NCBI RefSeq assembly: GCF_002724055.1
Contig: NZ_BDQY01000015.1
Coordinates: 1-64,000, forward strand
Direction of reading: 5' to 3'
Source: Tepidibacter mesophilus
GTDB taxonomy: Bacteria; Bacillota; Clostridia; Peptostreptococcales; Peptostreptococcaceae
DNA length: 64,000 nucleotides
In this document: one piece after another, positions 9,498 through 18,400 of the stretch
Layout: every line of letters begins with the position of its first letter
How positions within the stretch are numbered: the first letter of the stretch is position 1
Translations under genes and position numbers: made by a program
Notes under the pieces: generated by a model
Told to the model about the DNA's origin: nothing
Seen by the model: the letters and a program-made list of their open reading frames with translations, nothing else
Database searches by the model: none

Positions 9498-9582
9498 TAA
9501 TCTCTGTCCTTTTACCTGAGAGTTTGACTAATTCATATTAGCTTTCCCCTTCGGTGCTCTTTATTGAGTCTCTCCAGAGGCT
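9498..9582 (-). promoter_or_regulatory. Glycine riboswitch aptamer
   Basis: Read on the minus strand the region has the glycine-aptamer landmarks in order: CCTCTGGAGAG, GCACCGAAGGGG, then ACTCTCAGGTAAAAGGACAG, closing with CAGAG that pairs with CTCTG (P1). Only one full aptamer is clear. The flanking sequence out to 9625 has a GATAATG/CGTTATC hairpin that may act as the short ghost partner of singlet glycine riboswitches. It precedes the AGCS symporter, a usual target. Confidence 0.92.
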
Positions 9583-9633
9583 CGTCTGATAACGATTTTT
9601 CATTATCTTCATCCGAACTATTCGATTAACTCT

Positions 9634-9662
9634 ATTATACTCTAATATATATTCTAAGTCAA
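9634..9662 (-). promoter_or_regulatory. Sigma-A promoter of the symporter
   Basis: TTGACT, a 17-base spacer and a perfect TATAAT on the minus strand, placed just upstream of the glycine riboswitch. Confidence 0.85.
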
Positions 9663-9721
9663 TTCATTTTTCTTAATTTTCTAATTATTTGGAATTTTTA
9701 TAATTTGTTAGTTTTTTTTAC

Positions 9722-10104
9722 CATTCATATTTAACTCTTATTACAATATCAGCTAATATCCATATAATATCGAGCTTTAAAAAAAATCCTACAGCTACTA
9801 AGAATATATATATTACTCTATAATTATTTATTCCCTTTATACCAAATAGATATTCTGTACATCTTTTCCCATAATAATTTCAACCAAGAATTATAGTAAA
9901 TGCAAAAATTATAAGGACTATAGTTACTATATACTCTCCAAATTGAGGTATTGAAATCACTCTTTAAAATGCAAATATAGTTATTTCATAGATACAAGAC
10001 ACTGTCTAACCCAAGAGTTTGTCTTTGCAGCTGCTGATATTGGAGCAAATATAAGTCCTGATTCATTTAAAGCTTGTATCTTATTTGTAAAGTCAGTTTA
10101 TTTT
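9722..10104 (-). pseudogene. Relic of a second AGCS-family symporter
   Basis: Minus-strand translation gives two AGCS fragments in different frames: FAPISAAAKTNSWVRQCLVS, like the family block before the seventh to eighth helix, then after a stop GEYIVTIVLIIFAFTIILGW, RCTEYLFGIKGINNYRV and FLKLDIIWILADIVIRV, which match the C-terminal third. The N-terminal half and about 100 residues between the pieces are gone. Frameshift, stop and deletions show an old inactive gene. It lies upstream of the intact, riboswitch-controlled symporter. Confidence 0.8.
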
Positions 10105-10209
10105 TTTCGAAATATTCTCAATTCTTAAGCAGCATTGTATATTGCCTTATAAAGCAATATGCTGTAGAATTAATATGTTAAATTTAATTATACTTAGGAG
10201 GTTTTTATC

Positions 10210-11004
10210 TTGAATATAGCATTAATTGGAGCTGGATCAGGTGGCAAAAATATTATTCAAGCAATAAACGATACAGAATCTATAAATCTTTCTTTGGTTA
10301 TAGATAGAAATTTAGATGCACCAGGCATAGTTCTTTGTAAAACTTTAGGTATAGATTATTCTCAATCTATAGATGATTTAAATCATCACAATATTGATTT
10401 AATAATAGAAGCTACTGGAAACAATAATGTTGCTAAATCATTGCAAGAAAAATTTAGTCATAAATGCACTATAATAGATTCTACTGGTGCTCTTTTAGTA
10501 ATGACTCTAGTAGATAAAAATATAGATACTCTATCTCAACTCAATAACCATATTTCTATAATTAGAAATACTTCTAATATAGTAAAAAATGAGCTAGATG
10601 ATATATCTTCGTCAATAAACGATATGCACGGTATAAGCGATATACTTTTAACTTCTACTAAAACTTCTATAACACACATACAAGATACTGATAAAATAAT
10701 AAAATACGTAAATAAAATAGCTCATCAAACTAAAATACTTGGCATAAACGCTACTATAGAAGCTGCACGAGCTGGTCAAGCGGGAAAAGGATTTTCTGTA
10801 GTTGCAAATGAAGTTCAAAAACTTGCTGCAAACAGCGAAGGATTTGCTAAAGAAATTAATGAAATATTAGCAAAAATAACAGATGAAATAAAAACCATAA
10901 CATCAGAAGTAGACAAATTAAAAAATCTTTCAAAATCTCAAACTAATTCTTCTAATAAAGTACAAGTTGCAGTTGATAAACTTATAAATGAAACTTCTAT
11001 TTAA
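10210..11004 (+). CDS. Soluble chemoreceptor with N-terminal Rossmann domain
   Basis: 264 residues without membrane segments. Residues 1-100 look like a dinucleotide-binding Rossmann domain ([13 protein letters not shown], then [10 protein letters not shown], as in NAD-binding dehydrogenase N-termini). Residues about 120-264 are a shortened methyl-accepting chemotaxis signalling domain, with the conserved hairpin tip sequence [20 protein letters not shown] and [13 protein letters not shown]. This arrangement could let a chemosensory array read the NAD(H) or metabolite state of the cell; that role is inference. The start is TTG with TAGGAGG 9 bases before. A dispersed repeat starts right at its stop. 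Confidence 0.8.
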   Translation: MNIALIGAGSGGKNIIQAINDTESINLSLVIDRNLDAPGIVLCKTLGIDYSQSIDDLNHHNIDLIIEATGNNNVAKSLQEKFSHKCTIIDSTGALLVMTLVDKNIDTLSQLNNHISIIRNTSNIVKNELDDISSSINDMHGISDILLTSTKTSITHIQDTDKIIKYVNKIAHQTKILGINATIEAARAGQAGKGFSVVANEVQKLAANSEGFAKEINEILAKITDEIKTITSEVDKLKNLSKSQTNSSNKVQVAVDKLINETSI

Positions 11005-11130
11005 AATTCGCTTCATGCTAACGCATGGCTCATGTCGCCAACGAGTCCTCCGGACTTCGTTGCTCAAAATAGTTGCAAGTGCAGATTTTTACTCAATGTT
11101 ATCTATAGATTCAAAATTCTATAATTTCCT
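11002..11130 (+). repeat. Dispersed structured repeat, copy 2
   Basis: Begins at the stop codon of the chemoreceptor gene. Shares ATTCG, CTCATGTCGCCAACGAGTCC and CGTTGCTCAAAATA with copy 1 and the AAAATTCTATAATT tail. The best-folding copy: an ATGC-TAAC-GCAT hairpin, then AACGA-GTCC paired with GGAC-TTCGTT. Confidence 0.75.
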
Positions 11131-11138
11131 TAGATATT

Positions 11139-11171
11139 AAAAAATACGCCATGTCCATGGCGTATTTTTTA
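11139..11171. terminator. Bidirectional terminator
   Basis: AAAATACGCCATG and CATGGCGTATTTT form a 13-bp stem around TC, with A and T tracts on either side, between the chemoreceptor gene and the convergent topoisomerase operon. Confidence 0.9.
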
Positions 11172-13241
11172 TTCCTTAATCTTCACATCAGTCATATAAC
11201 TTCGCTTTCCAAGTTTTAGAACTTCTATACCCTTAGAATTTTTAGTAGATTGAATCTCTATATCCTTAGTATTTATAGTAGAGAATTTTTTATTATTTTT
11301 ATAAAGTTCTAAATCGACATCATCCTTTATAAAAAGCATACGAACTAATTCTGATTTGTTAGAATAAGCCTTCACAAGCTTTCTTCTATTGGTCTTAGTC
11401 TTATAATTTTCAATATGAGTCTTAGCTATCTTCGCATCTTTAAAACAATAAAGCATATACCCTTCATAATTATTAGAAAGGCACATATATATAATATTCT
11501 CATCTTCCTTCAACTTCAATAAATTAGTCAGGTACTCACCTAAAGAACTAGCCTTGCAATCAGCAATCTCATAAACTTTTAATTTATATAAGTTCTGCTT
11601 ATTTGAAAAAAGTAAAATTTCATCCTTATTATTAGCATCTATTTCGTGTATTATAAAGTCCTCATCCTTAAGTTTTTGCTCTGAAAAAGATCTAAGAGAC
11701 GCAAGAGAGATTTTCTTAAAGTAATTTTCATTAGTTAAAAACAACTTAACATTATAGTCATCTATTAAGTGTTCCTCTTTTATTTCTTTTATATCATCTT
11801 CGCTTATTATCTCAGTTTTTCTAGATTTTTTATATTTTTTAGGAACTTCTTTTAGGTCATTTATTATTATATTCTTTATTTTTTTGTCACTTTGAATAGT
11901 TTCATTAAGATCCTTCAGATCGGACTTCAATCTCTTTATATTATCTAACTGTTTTAATATATATTCTTTATTTAAATTTCTAAGCTTTATCTCAGCTATA
12001 TATTCAGCCTGAATTTCATCTATACCAAAACCCTTAATCAAGTTAGGAATAACCGCTTTATCCTCTTTAGTATTTCTAATTATATCAATAGCCTTATCTA
12101 TATCAAGAAGTATCTTCTCAAGTCCTAATAGAAGATGTAGCTTATCTGTCTTTTTCTCTATATCGTATTGTAGATATCCTTTAATACACTCTACTCTAAA
12201 ATTAATCCATTCTTTTAAAACTTGCTTTATACCTAATACCTTTGGTTGTCCATTTATTAACATATTAAAATTGCAAGAAAAGCTATCCTCAAGAGTTGTC
12301 ATCTTATAAAGCTTATTCATAAGTAAATCTACATCTGTATTTCTTTTCAAATCCAAGGTCACTTTTAAACCATGTAAATCTGTTTCATCCCTGACATCTG
12401 ATATTTCTTTAATTTTATTTTCCTTAACAAGATCTATTATCTTATCTATTATAGTCTCTATATTAGTAGTATAAGGTATTTCATATATTTCTATGCAATT
12501 ATTCTTTTTATCATATCTGTACTTAGCTCTTAATTTGAAACTACCTCTTCCAGTTTCATATATCTTATCCATTTGATCTTTTGAGTATATTATATATCCA
12601 CCAGTCGAAAAATCCGGTGCCTTTATATAGTCACTTATATCTATATTTTCATTTTTAATATAATTAATAGTAGCATTACATACCTCTTCCAAGTTAAAAC
12701 TACATATACTACTTGACATTCCAACAGCTATACCTTGATTTGCATTTACAAGTACATTAGGATATGTTGTAGGTAAAAGTACAGGTTCCTTTAAAGTCCC
12801 ATCATAATTATCTATAAATTTCACAGTATTTTTATCTATATCTTTAAAAATCTCTTTACATATATCATCAAGCTTTACCTCTGTATATCTAGGAGCTGCA
12901 AAACTCATATCCTTAGAGTACTTCTTACCAAAGTTTCCTTTAGAATCTATAAACGGGTGAAGTAAAGAATCATTTCCCCTTGTTAATCTAACTAGAGTCT
13001 CATATATAGCCATATCTCCATGAGGATTTAATTTCATAGTTTGTCCAACAACATTTGCAGATTTTGTTTTGTTCGAATTTAAAAGACTCATTTTATACAT
13101 AGTATACAGCAATTTTCTATGACTAGGTTTAAAACCATCTATCTCAGGAATAGCTCTTGATACTATTACGCTCATGGCATACGGCATATAATTTTCTTCT
13201 AGTGTTTTTGTAATCCTTTGTTTTTCTATATTTTCAACCAT
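11169..13241 (-). CDS. parC: Type IIA topoisomerase subunit A (ParC/GyrA-like)
   Basis: 690 residues, cleavage subunit of a type IIA topoisomerase. The breakage domain starts near the N-terminus with AMSVIVSRAIPEIDGFKPSHRK, then the quinolone-region equivalent (PHGDMAIYETLVRLT) and the catalytic-tyrosine motif AAPRYTEV near residue 115. A coiled coil spans about 370-480. The C-terminal part is only about 200 residues and lacks a clear GyrA box, so topoisomerase IV-like decatenation is more likely than gyrase supercoiling. It is shorter than most ParC (about 800). The start follows GGGGAG and lies 15 bases after the partner ATPase gene. Confidence 0.85.
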   Translation of the reverse strand: MVENIEKQRITKTLEENYMPYAMSVIVSRAIPEIDGFKPSHRKLLYTMYKMSLLNSNKTKSANVVGQTMKLNPHGDMAIYETLVRLTRGNDSLLHPFIDSKGNFGKKYSKDMSFAAPRYTEVKLDDICKEIFKDIDKNTVKFIDNYDGTLKEPVLLPTTYPNVLVNANQGIAVGMSSSICSFNLEEVCNATINYIKNENIDISDYIKAPDFSTGGYIIYSKDQMDKIYETGRGSFKLRAKYRYDKKNNCIEIYEIPYTTNIETIIDKIIDLVKENKIKEISDVRDETDLHGLKVTLDLKRNTDVDLLMNKLYKMTTLEDSFSCNFNMLINGQPKVLGIKQVLKEWINFRVECIKGYLQYDIEKKTDKLHLLLGLEKILLDIDKAIDIIRNTKEDKAVIPNLIKGFGIDEIQAEYIAEIKLRNLNKEYILKQLDNIKRLKSDLKDLNETIQSDKKIKNIIINDLKEVPKKYKKSRKTEIISEDDIKEIKEEHLIDDYNVKLFLTNENYFKKISLASLRSFSEQKLKDEDFIIHEIDANNKDEILLFSNKQNLYKLKVYEIADCKASSLGEYLTNLLKLKEDENIIYMCLSNNYEGYMLYCFKDAKIAKTHIENYKTKTNRRKLVKAYSNKSELVRMLFIKDDVDLELYKNNKKFSTINTKDIEIQSTKNSKGIEVLKLGKRSYMTDVKIKE

Positions 13242-13256
13242 AAATCTTCACTCCCC

Positions 13257-15227
13257 TTAACTAACATCTGTCATATCCATATACTTATGTCCATACTCAG
13301 CTATGAATCTTTTTCTTTCCTTAATATCGTCCCCTAGTAACATATCAAATACATCTTGTGTTTTCTTAACATCTTCAGGAAGAACTTGAATAAGCCTTCT
13401 GCTTTCAGGATTCATAGTAGTTTGCCACATCATCTCAGGCTCATTCTCACCAAGTCCCTTTGACCTTTGTATTGTATATTTACCTTTTATCTTAGATAAT
13501 ATATTATTTTTTTCCTTTTCATTATAAGCAAAATAAGTTTTTCTCGATGTATTTATTTCAAATAATGGTGATTCAGCTATATATACCTTTCCCTGTTCTA
13601 TTAACATGGGTACCAGTCTATAAAGCATTGTAAGTATAAGCGTTCTAATTTGGAATCCATCTACATCTGCATCCGTACATATTATTACCTTATCCCAGTT
13701 TAAATTATTTATATCAAATGTATTCAAATCTTTATTATGCTTAGACTCTATTTGAACTCCACATCCTAATACCTTCAACAAATCTGTTATTATATCATTT
13801 TTAAAAATTTTATCATAATCTGATTTAAGACAGTTAAGTATCTTTCCTCTAACAGGTATTATAGCTTGAAACTCTGAATCTCTTCCCATTTTACACGAAC
13901 CAAGTGCAGAATCTCCCTCAACTATGAATAATTCTCTCTTACTAATATCCTTTGTTCTACAATCTACAAACTTTTTAACTCTGTTTTTTATATCTATGTT
14001 TCCACCTAACTGCTTCTTAATATTTATTCTAGTTTTTTCAGCTCTTTCCCTACTTCTTTTATTAACTAAAACTTGTTCACATATTTTATTTGCCTCTAAT
14101 TTATTCTCTATAAAATATATTTCTAGCTTTTCTTTTAATAAATCAGTTATGCATTCTTGTATAAATTTATTAGTTATAGACTTTTTAGTTTGGTTTTCAT
14201 AACTTGTAATTGTAGAAAATGAATTTGTAACTAATATTAAACTATCTGATATATCTACAAAACTTATTTTTTTCTCACCTTTATTGTACTTATTATTATC
14301 TTTTAAATACTTATCTATCATATATATAAATGCATTCTTAACAGCTTTATCAGGAGATCCTCCATATTCTAAAAAACTCGAATTATGATAGTATTCCATC
14401 AAGTTGATTTCATTATTAAAACAAAATCCTACTTTAACCTTAACCTTGTATTCAGGCTTGTCCTCTCTATCTCTACCACGTCTTTCATCTTCATATAATT
14501 GTATATCAGTAAATCCTTTTGAATTATTTATTTCATATATATAATCTAAAATATCATTTTCATAGCAGTATTCATAATTATTATCAGTTTCTTCATCACA
14601 AATTTTGAATTTAAGATTTGAATTTACTATAGCCTGTTTTTTAATTACATCTTTATAATAGTCTATATCTATTTTTATATCAGTAAATACCTCTATATCA
14701 GGCTTCCACTTTATTATAGTTCCAGTATGTTCATAATCACACTTTTCTTTTTTAAGTCCTCCTACATTCTCACCTTTTTCAAAATGAAGATCATACTTAT
14801 ATCCATCTCTATAAACTGTAACATCCATATATTCAGAGCTATATTGAGTAGCACAACTTCCAAGTCCATTAAGACCTAAACTAAATTCATAGTTCTCACC
14901 CGAATTATTTTTATACTTCCCACCTGCATATAATTCACAAAATACTAATTCCCAGTTATATCTATCTTCTTTTTCATTGTAATCAAGAGGTATACCTCTA
15001 CCTCTGTCTTTTATTATTATAGAATTATCAATACATCTTGTTATCTCGATTATATCTCCAAATCCTTCTCTTGCTTCATCTATAGAATTTGATAATATTT
15101 CAAATATAGAGTGCTTGCATCCTTCAATACCATCTGAGCCAAATATTACACTAGGTCTTAATCTAACTCGGTCTGCCCCCTTAAGAGATGATATACTATT
15201 ATTTCCATAGTCATTATTTTTGTTCAT
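13257..15227 (-). CDS. parE: Type IIA topoisomerase subunit B (ParE/GyrB-like)
   Basis: 656 residues, ATPase subunit. GHKL features: EILSNSIDEAREG (Mg2+ Asn) and IKDRGRGIPLDYN. The TOPRIM domain shows EGDSALGS near residue 440 and the metal site DADVDGFQIRTL; the family's PVRGKILN and RSKGLGENEPEMMW are present. The ATG at 15227 is chosen over a GTG 12 bases upstream because AAGGTGG lies at the right distance. It forms an operon with subunit A. Divergence from housekeeping gyrase suggests a second, topoisomerase IV-type enzyme. Confidence 0.85.
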   Translation of the reverse strand: MNKNNDYGNNSISSLKGADRVRLRPSVIFGSDGIEGCKHSIFEILSNSIDEAREGFGDIIEITRCIDNSIIIKDRGRGIPLDYNEKEDRYNWELVFCELYAGGKYKNNSGENYEFSLGLNGLGSCATQYSSEYMDVTVYRDGYKYDLHFEKGENVGGLKKEKCDYEHTGTIIKWKPDIEVFTDIKIDIDYYKDVIKKQAIVNSNLKFKICDEETDNNYEYCYENDILDYIYEINNSKGFTDIQLYEDERRGRDREDKPEYKVKVKVGFCFNNEINLMEYYHNSSFLEYGGSPDKAVKNAFIYMIDKYLKDNNKYNKGEKKISFVDISDSLILVTNSFSTITSYENQTKKSITNKFIQECITDLLKEKLEIYFIENKLEANKICEQVLVNKRSRERAEKTRINIKKQLGGNIDIKNRVKKFVDCRTKDISKRELFIVEGDSALGSCKMGRDSEFQAIIPVRGKILNCLKSDYDKIFKNDIITDLLKVLGCGVQIESKHNKDLNTFDINNLNWDKVIICTDADVDGFQIRTLILTMLYRLVPMLIEQGKVYIAESPLFEINTSRKTYFAYNEKEKNNILSKIKGKYTIQRSKGLGENEPEMMWQTTMNPESRRLIQVLPEDVKKTQDVFDMLLGDDIKERKRFIAEYGHKYMDMTDVS

Positions 15228-15396
15228 ATATACTACCACCTTCTATTTTTGATTTCCTATTTTACACTACACAAAACCTATGTTCGTGTCAAGATTATTA
15301 TTTTGTATATATAATTTAAATTATATGAATTTAACTATATTTAGAGTCAATAATACATAGTATAATTATTTAAAATACATTTATACAAAAGTTAAA

Positions 15397-15427
15397 AATT
15401 CAGTTAGAGTAAAACTCCAGCTGAATT
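15397..15427 (+). promoter_or_regulatory. Leader hairpin of the 1618-residue gene operon
   Basis: AATTCAGTTAGAGT pairs with ACTCCAGCTGAATT (one mismatch, one G-T) around a 3-base loop. It lies 17 bases upstream of the GGAGGTG ribosome binding site; a TATAAT at about 15359-15364 could be the -10 of the promoter. No T tract follows, so it may shape translation rather than end transcription. Confidence 0.5.
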
Positions 15428-15458
15428 AAATTCCGCTTTATATGGAGGTGTTTCATTG

Positions 15459-18400
15459 ATGAAAAAAGATATTGTAATAGATATACATAAAGAAATACTA
15501 GATGCTGTATTAAATCTAGATTTTTCAAACGAAATTTCACGTTCATCTTTAAAGAATAATATAGACAATTATTTATTTATAGCAAACATAAATAATTTGA
15601 TAAAAAATGGAGACTATACATGCAAATCCATATTAACTGTTTGTCAAAGTCTATTAGATAATATTCATCCAAATTTAATTAAATCAGATTGGCTAAACTA
15701 TACCTATAATTTGCTTTTATACAAATCATTTCCAGACTCTGTAGAAATAGACATACAAAATATTCCTGAAACTATAAAACTTGCCTGTAACATATACATA
15801 GAAATTATCAGAGTATTTTGCAAATACGAGAAACTATCTAATAATTCAAGTTTTTATATTCAATACCCTCTAAATTTTTTAGATACTCATGAAATTGATT
15901 CCCTTGAAATGCAATCAGAGTATACACGCTTTTTAAGATATTTCAATAATGAATACATCTATGAAATGATGAAATTAAACCAAGAAATACTAAATCACAA
16001 TACACTAGATCACATATGTGGAGTACATCATTTAGCTCTTAATATAGCAAGGCAAATTAAAAACATGGCCATTCCTATAGATTTAGGAAGAGTTTCAGGA
16101 AGTGCTGCTGGCCATGATCTGGGAAAGTTCGGATGTAAAAAAAGCGAATCAAAAAGAGTCGCTTATCTTCACTATTATTATACTGATAAATGGTTTAAAA
16201 AACACCACATAACGTACATAGGTCATACAGCTTTGAACCACTCTGTTTGGGATCTTGAGCTTGAAAATTTATCTATAGAATCTTTAATACTAATATACTG
16301 TGATTTTCGTGTTAAAAACAACGATAAATTCCAAATGAGCATATTCAGTCTAAAAGAGTCTTTTAATATTATACTTCAAAAACTTGATAATGTAGATGAT
16401 TTAAAGAAAAAAAGATACGAAAAAGTCTATGCAAAGCTTAAGGATTTTGAAGATTATTTAATTCATATAGGTATAGATTTAGGTTATCAAGATATAAAAC
16501 ATGATAAATCTAAGCAAGCATACTACTCTTTAATAAGTGGAAATGAGATAATAAGGAACCTAAAATACCTATCAGTTCATCACAATATAAATTTGATGCA
16601 CAAACTTAGAAGTGAACATTCTCTTAATTATATATTAGAACTTGCTAGAAGCGAGAATGATGGAGATAATATAAGAAAATATCTTCAAGTTTTTGAAGAA
16701 TATTCAACTTATTTAACTCAAAATCAAAAAATAGTAATGCTAAAATTTTTATATGAGAACTTAATCCACCCTGATGAGGATATAAGAAAACAGTGTGCCT
16801 ATTTAATAGGCAACTTAATAGCAGTGTTTGATGAAAACTATAGAAAAGAAATTCCTAATGATGTTAAATTAAATAATCCTCTTACTACTAGCTATTCTCT
16901 TTTATGCGATTATTTGAATTTATTCATAAATCCAGATCATAAGATAATAGATATTCATCAGAAATGGATCGGATATAATATATCTATTATGATTTCTTCA
17001 CTATTTAGTAATTGCAATGAATCTCAAATACAAACCTATAAAAACATAGTATTTAGTTATTATAAAAAATATTTTAATAAGAATAACAGCATTCAGCTTT
17101 ATCTAATAAATTCAGCAAAATATATACCTGTAACAAGTGATGATTTTGTACTTTTAGATTACATATTATCTTCTTTAAACAACGATAATGATAATATAAG
17201 AATATCCGCCTTGAATATAATTTATATACTTTTGAATAAAGAGAATAATAATTTTAACTTAAACCAGAATATAAATGAATTTTTTGAAACAAATATATTA
17301 AAATCCCAAATACCAGCAGAAAATTTCCTGAAATTTAAGATTTCAACTAAATTAAATTTAAAAAATATTACACTAAACAAATATAGATCTTTTTATTTAA
17401 GTGATGAATCTAAAATAGGTAACATATTCTTAAGTAACCTAAAAACTTTAACACCTTGGATTATAAAAAAAATCAATATAGACTTATTATTTGAATACAA
17501 TGTAAAAAATTTAAACAATATGGCCTATACAGCTATGCATTTTTGTAATCTTTTAAAAGTTAGTAGCATAGAAAGTGTTCGAAATGCTGCTGGAAAAAAC
17601 ATCATAAAAATAATGCCTTACCTGTCACTCGAAGAAAGAAATGATATTGCAATAGAGCTTCTTAGATCTCTTGAAATAGAAAAATACCAATTTAGTAAAT
17701 ATATACCTGATTATTTAGGTGAAATTATACTTTATCTTCAACCAATCGAGCTAGATGAGATTATAGATGATTTTATTCAAAAGATAAAGCAATCAAACAA
17801 CCAAATAACGTCTTTAGTTCTTGAAACAGTTGGAATAACTTTAAAGAATTATCCTAAATACAAAGATAGATTTTTGGAAAACGAAGATGCATCAAATAAA
17901 AGACTTATAAAAATCTTAGGTATTTTATTAAGTGGACTTGCCCATTATGATTATCATGTTAAACAAACTTCATTTAGGGTTATAGGAAGGCATTTATTTG
18001 CATCTAAAAAACTTAAAATTGAAAATAAAAAAAACATATTTAAGCTTATAGCTAAAAAACTATTAGTTTTAATAGATTCAGTTGAATCAAAGGACATAGT
18101 ATTTTTTACTAATGCAGCAGCATTAAATCAAGTGTATAGATTTATAAATGCATATACATTTGCAAAAAAAGATATATCTATTAATGTTCCTTCTAAAATA
18201 GCTTTTTTTCCAGGAACTTTTGACCCTTTCTCTATTGGTCACAAGGAAATTGCTAAAGCTATTCAAAATTTAGGATTTGAGGTTTATCTTTCTGTAGATG
18301 AATTTTCTTGGTCTAAGAAGGCTCAACCTAATTTATTTAGAAGAAATATAATCAATATGTCAATAGCTAATGAGCCTAATATTTACTTATATCCAGATGA

